Assembly (NCBI GenBank): GCA_035294465.1
Contig: DATGKW010000036.1
Coordinates: 1-15,327 of the forward strand
Direction of reading: 5' to 3'
From: Paraktedonobacter sp035294465
GTDB lineage: Bacteria > Chloroflexota > Ktedonobacteria > Ktedonobacterales > Ktedonobacteraceae
Length of the DNA: 15,327 nt
The translations under genes were made by a program, and so were the position numbers. Below the pieces are notes generated by a model. The model had not been told where the DNA came from and did no database searches. It was given only the letters and a program-made list of their open reading frames with translations. This document shows, piece by piece, positions 14,317 to 15,327 of the stretch (positions within the stretch are counted from its first letter, which is position 1; every line of letters starts with the position of its first letter).

Positions 14317-15276
14317 CTACTTTTGGGCTCTGGCCTGCTTCCAGTACGGAGACATGTTGAGCATCCACCTGCGCACAAAGAAGCGCGAGGGCCTGGCGAG
14401 GAGGCGTTGGAAGCGCGCAATCCTTGCCAGGCCAGCCAGAATATCGTCGAACGTGTAGCGCTGATAGGCCAGCAGGTGCTGGCTATCCTCGGTGTCCAGC
14501 CAATCGGTGCAGTAAGGTTTCGTCGTAAAAGCCTCTGCCGGTAACGAGCCAATCCCCATCAGGTCAAGCATCCTGTTCAAGTAATCGCGGTAATAGACCT
14601 GGCAGCTCTTGCCGCCGCCGATCAGCCAGATACGGCCCCAGATCTCTTCGCTGCGTATGCCGTTGGCGATGGCCAGAGCCGCGTCATAGGGATGAACCAT
14701 TTCAAACCTCGTGTTGAGCGGGATTTCAAACATAATCGGGTGCGGACTGCGCAGGGCCAACGGGGGCACGTCTGAGAAGCGGAAGATGCTCCATTCCAGG
14801 CCGGAGGACTTGAGCATGCTTTCGCAAGCCAGCTTGTGCTCTGTATAGGCATCGGTGGCGAAAACCGGATCAGTAACTTTTCGCGGCGGCTCCTGGTCCT
14901 GCGTGCGGCCGAACACGTCAAGGCTGGAGGCGAAGAGAAATTTCGGAGGCTTTTCCAGGCTACGCGCCGCTTCGATCAGATAACGCGTGCCTTCAACGTT
15001 CACCTCACGGGCCACTTCTGGCTGTTCGAGGCAGAGCGGTGGAATCACGAACGCTAGGTGAACAACAACCTCCTGGTCTTGAACCGCCGCTTTCACTTCA
15101 TCCCTGTTGCGTAGATCGCCCCAGGCAATCTCGGCCTTGCCTGCCATCCGCTGCGCCTTACGTCGATTCGTCCGCGACGGCCTCATGAAGCAGCGCACCT
15201 GGTGTCCCTGCCGGCAAAGCTCCTCCCATGTGCTGCCGCCAATGTTACCGGACGCGCCCGTCAGGAGAACTTTCAT
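14317..15276 (-). CDS. NAD(P)-dependent epimerase/dehydratase (extended SDR family)
   Basis: A 319-aa cytoplasmic Rossmann-fold enzyme. The N-terminus MKVLLTGASGNIGG holds the GxxGxxG dinucleotide motif (7-13). GDLRNRDEV (about 53-61) and VVHLAF (about 71-76) follow the SDR pattern. The catalytic Ser lies in FASSLDVFG and the YxxxK pair is Tyr144/Lys148 in YTEHK. The C-terminal half is substrate-specific and not recognised. Relatives include nucleotide-sugar epimerases, 4,6-dehydratases and 3-beta-hydroxysteroid-type dehydrogenases, and I cannot choose among them. AAGGA lies 9 bases before the ATG. The gene converges on the deazaflavin gene across a 123-base gap with no clear terminator. The last 51 bases of the window upstream of it hold no firm promoter. 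Confidence 0.9.
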   Translation of the reverse strand: MKVLLTGASGNIGGSTWEELCRQGHQVRCFMRPSRTNRRKAQRMAGKAEIAWGDLRNRDEVKAAVQDQEVVVHLAFVIPPLCLEQPEVAREVNVEGTRYLIEAARSLEKPPKFLFASSLDVFGRTQDQEPPRKVTDPVFATDAYTEHKLACESMLKSSGLEWSIFRFSDVPPLALRSPHPIMFEIPLNTRFEMVHPYDAALAIANGIRSEEIWGRIWLIGGGKSCQVYYRDYLNRMLDLMGIGSLPAEAFTTKPYCTDWLDTEDSQHLLAYQRYTFDDILAGLARIARFQRLLARPSRFFVRRWMLNMSPYWKQARAQK

Positions 15277-15327
15277 ACATACCCATCCTTGCTATAGACT
15301 TAAGCCTGGTTTGCGAGCAGGCCAGAG

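Overview
The window most likely comes from a Ktedonobacteria-like member of the Chloroflexota. The only taxonomic marker is the first 145 bases, the 5' end of a 16S rRNA gene read on the minus strand. Its V1-V2 text (for example GTGGGTGATCTACC followed by a GGGTGGGGGATACCGG block) looks like that class. A Ddn/DUF385 deazaflavin (F420) oxidoreductase fits an F420-using lineage of this kind. The assignment rests on memory of the family, not on a search.

Layout. (1) 1-883, minus strand: 5' part of a 16S gene with a long leader, two tandem sigma70-type promoters and a nut-like boxB/boxA pair. (2) 884-3537, minus strand: a 94-aa unknown protein overlapping fdhD by ATGA, then mnmE with its own promoter and a terminator. 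mnmE appears to be translated from an almost leaderless mRNA. (3) 3538-3920: divergent control region with a strong minus-facing terminator that no gene explains. (4) 3921-4361, plus strand: a Fur-family metalloregulator. (5) 4392-6533, minus strand: a 713-aa glycosyltransferase joining a GT2 domain to a GT4-like domain. (6) 6534-7268: a 735-bp gap that includes a stretch of about 18% GC. (7) 7269-8744, plus strand: a type I phosphodiesterase/alkaline-phosphatase superfamily protein lacking two expected metal-binding Asp residues. (8) 8768-10036, plus strand: a Tat-exported GH53 endo-galactanase with a good promoter and an operator-like palindrome. (9) 10344-11045, plus strand: a dienelactone hydrolase. 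(10) 11054-13640, minus strand: an operon of a double-GNAT acetyltransferase, prmA and rsmE. (11) 13765-14193, plus strand: the deazaflavin oxidoreductase. (12) 14317-15276, minus strand: an SDR-type epimerase/dehydratase.

How the genes fit together. Much of the window is translation housekeeping: 16S rRNA, MnmE (tRNA wobble U34), PrmA (ribosomal protein L11) and RsmE (16S U1498). The rest is loosely grouped: envelope or surface carbohydrate work (glycosyltransferase, possibly the phosphodiesterase), plant galactan degradation (GH53), metalloenzyme maturation (FdhD) and metal-responsive control (Fur). I see no CRISPR array, insertion sequence, prophage or tRNA gene, and no coherent new multi-gene system. 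The most unusual points are the altered metal site of the phosphodiesterase-like protein, the operator at the galactanase promoter, the AT-rich island and two terminators with no obvious gene to terminate.
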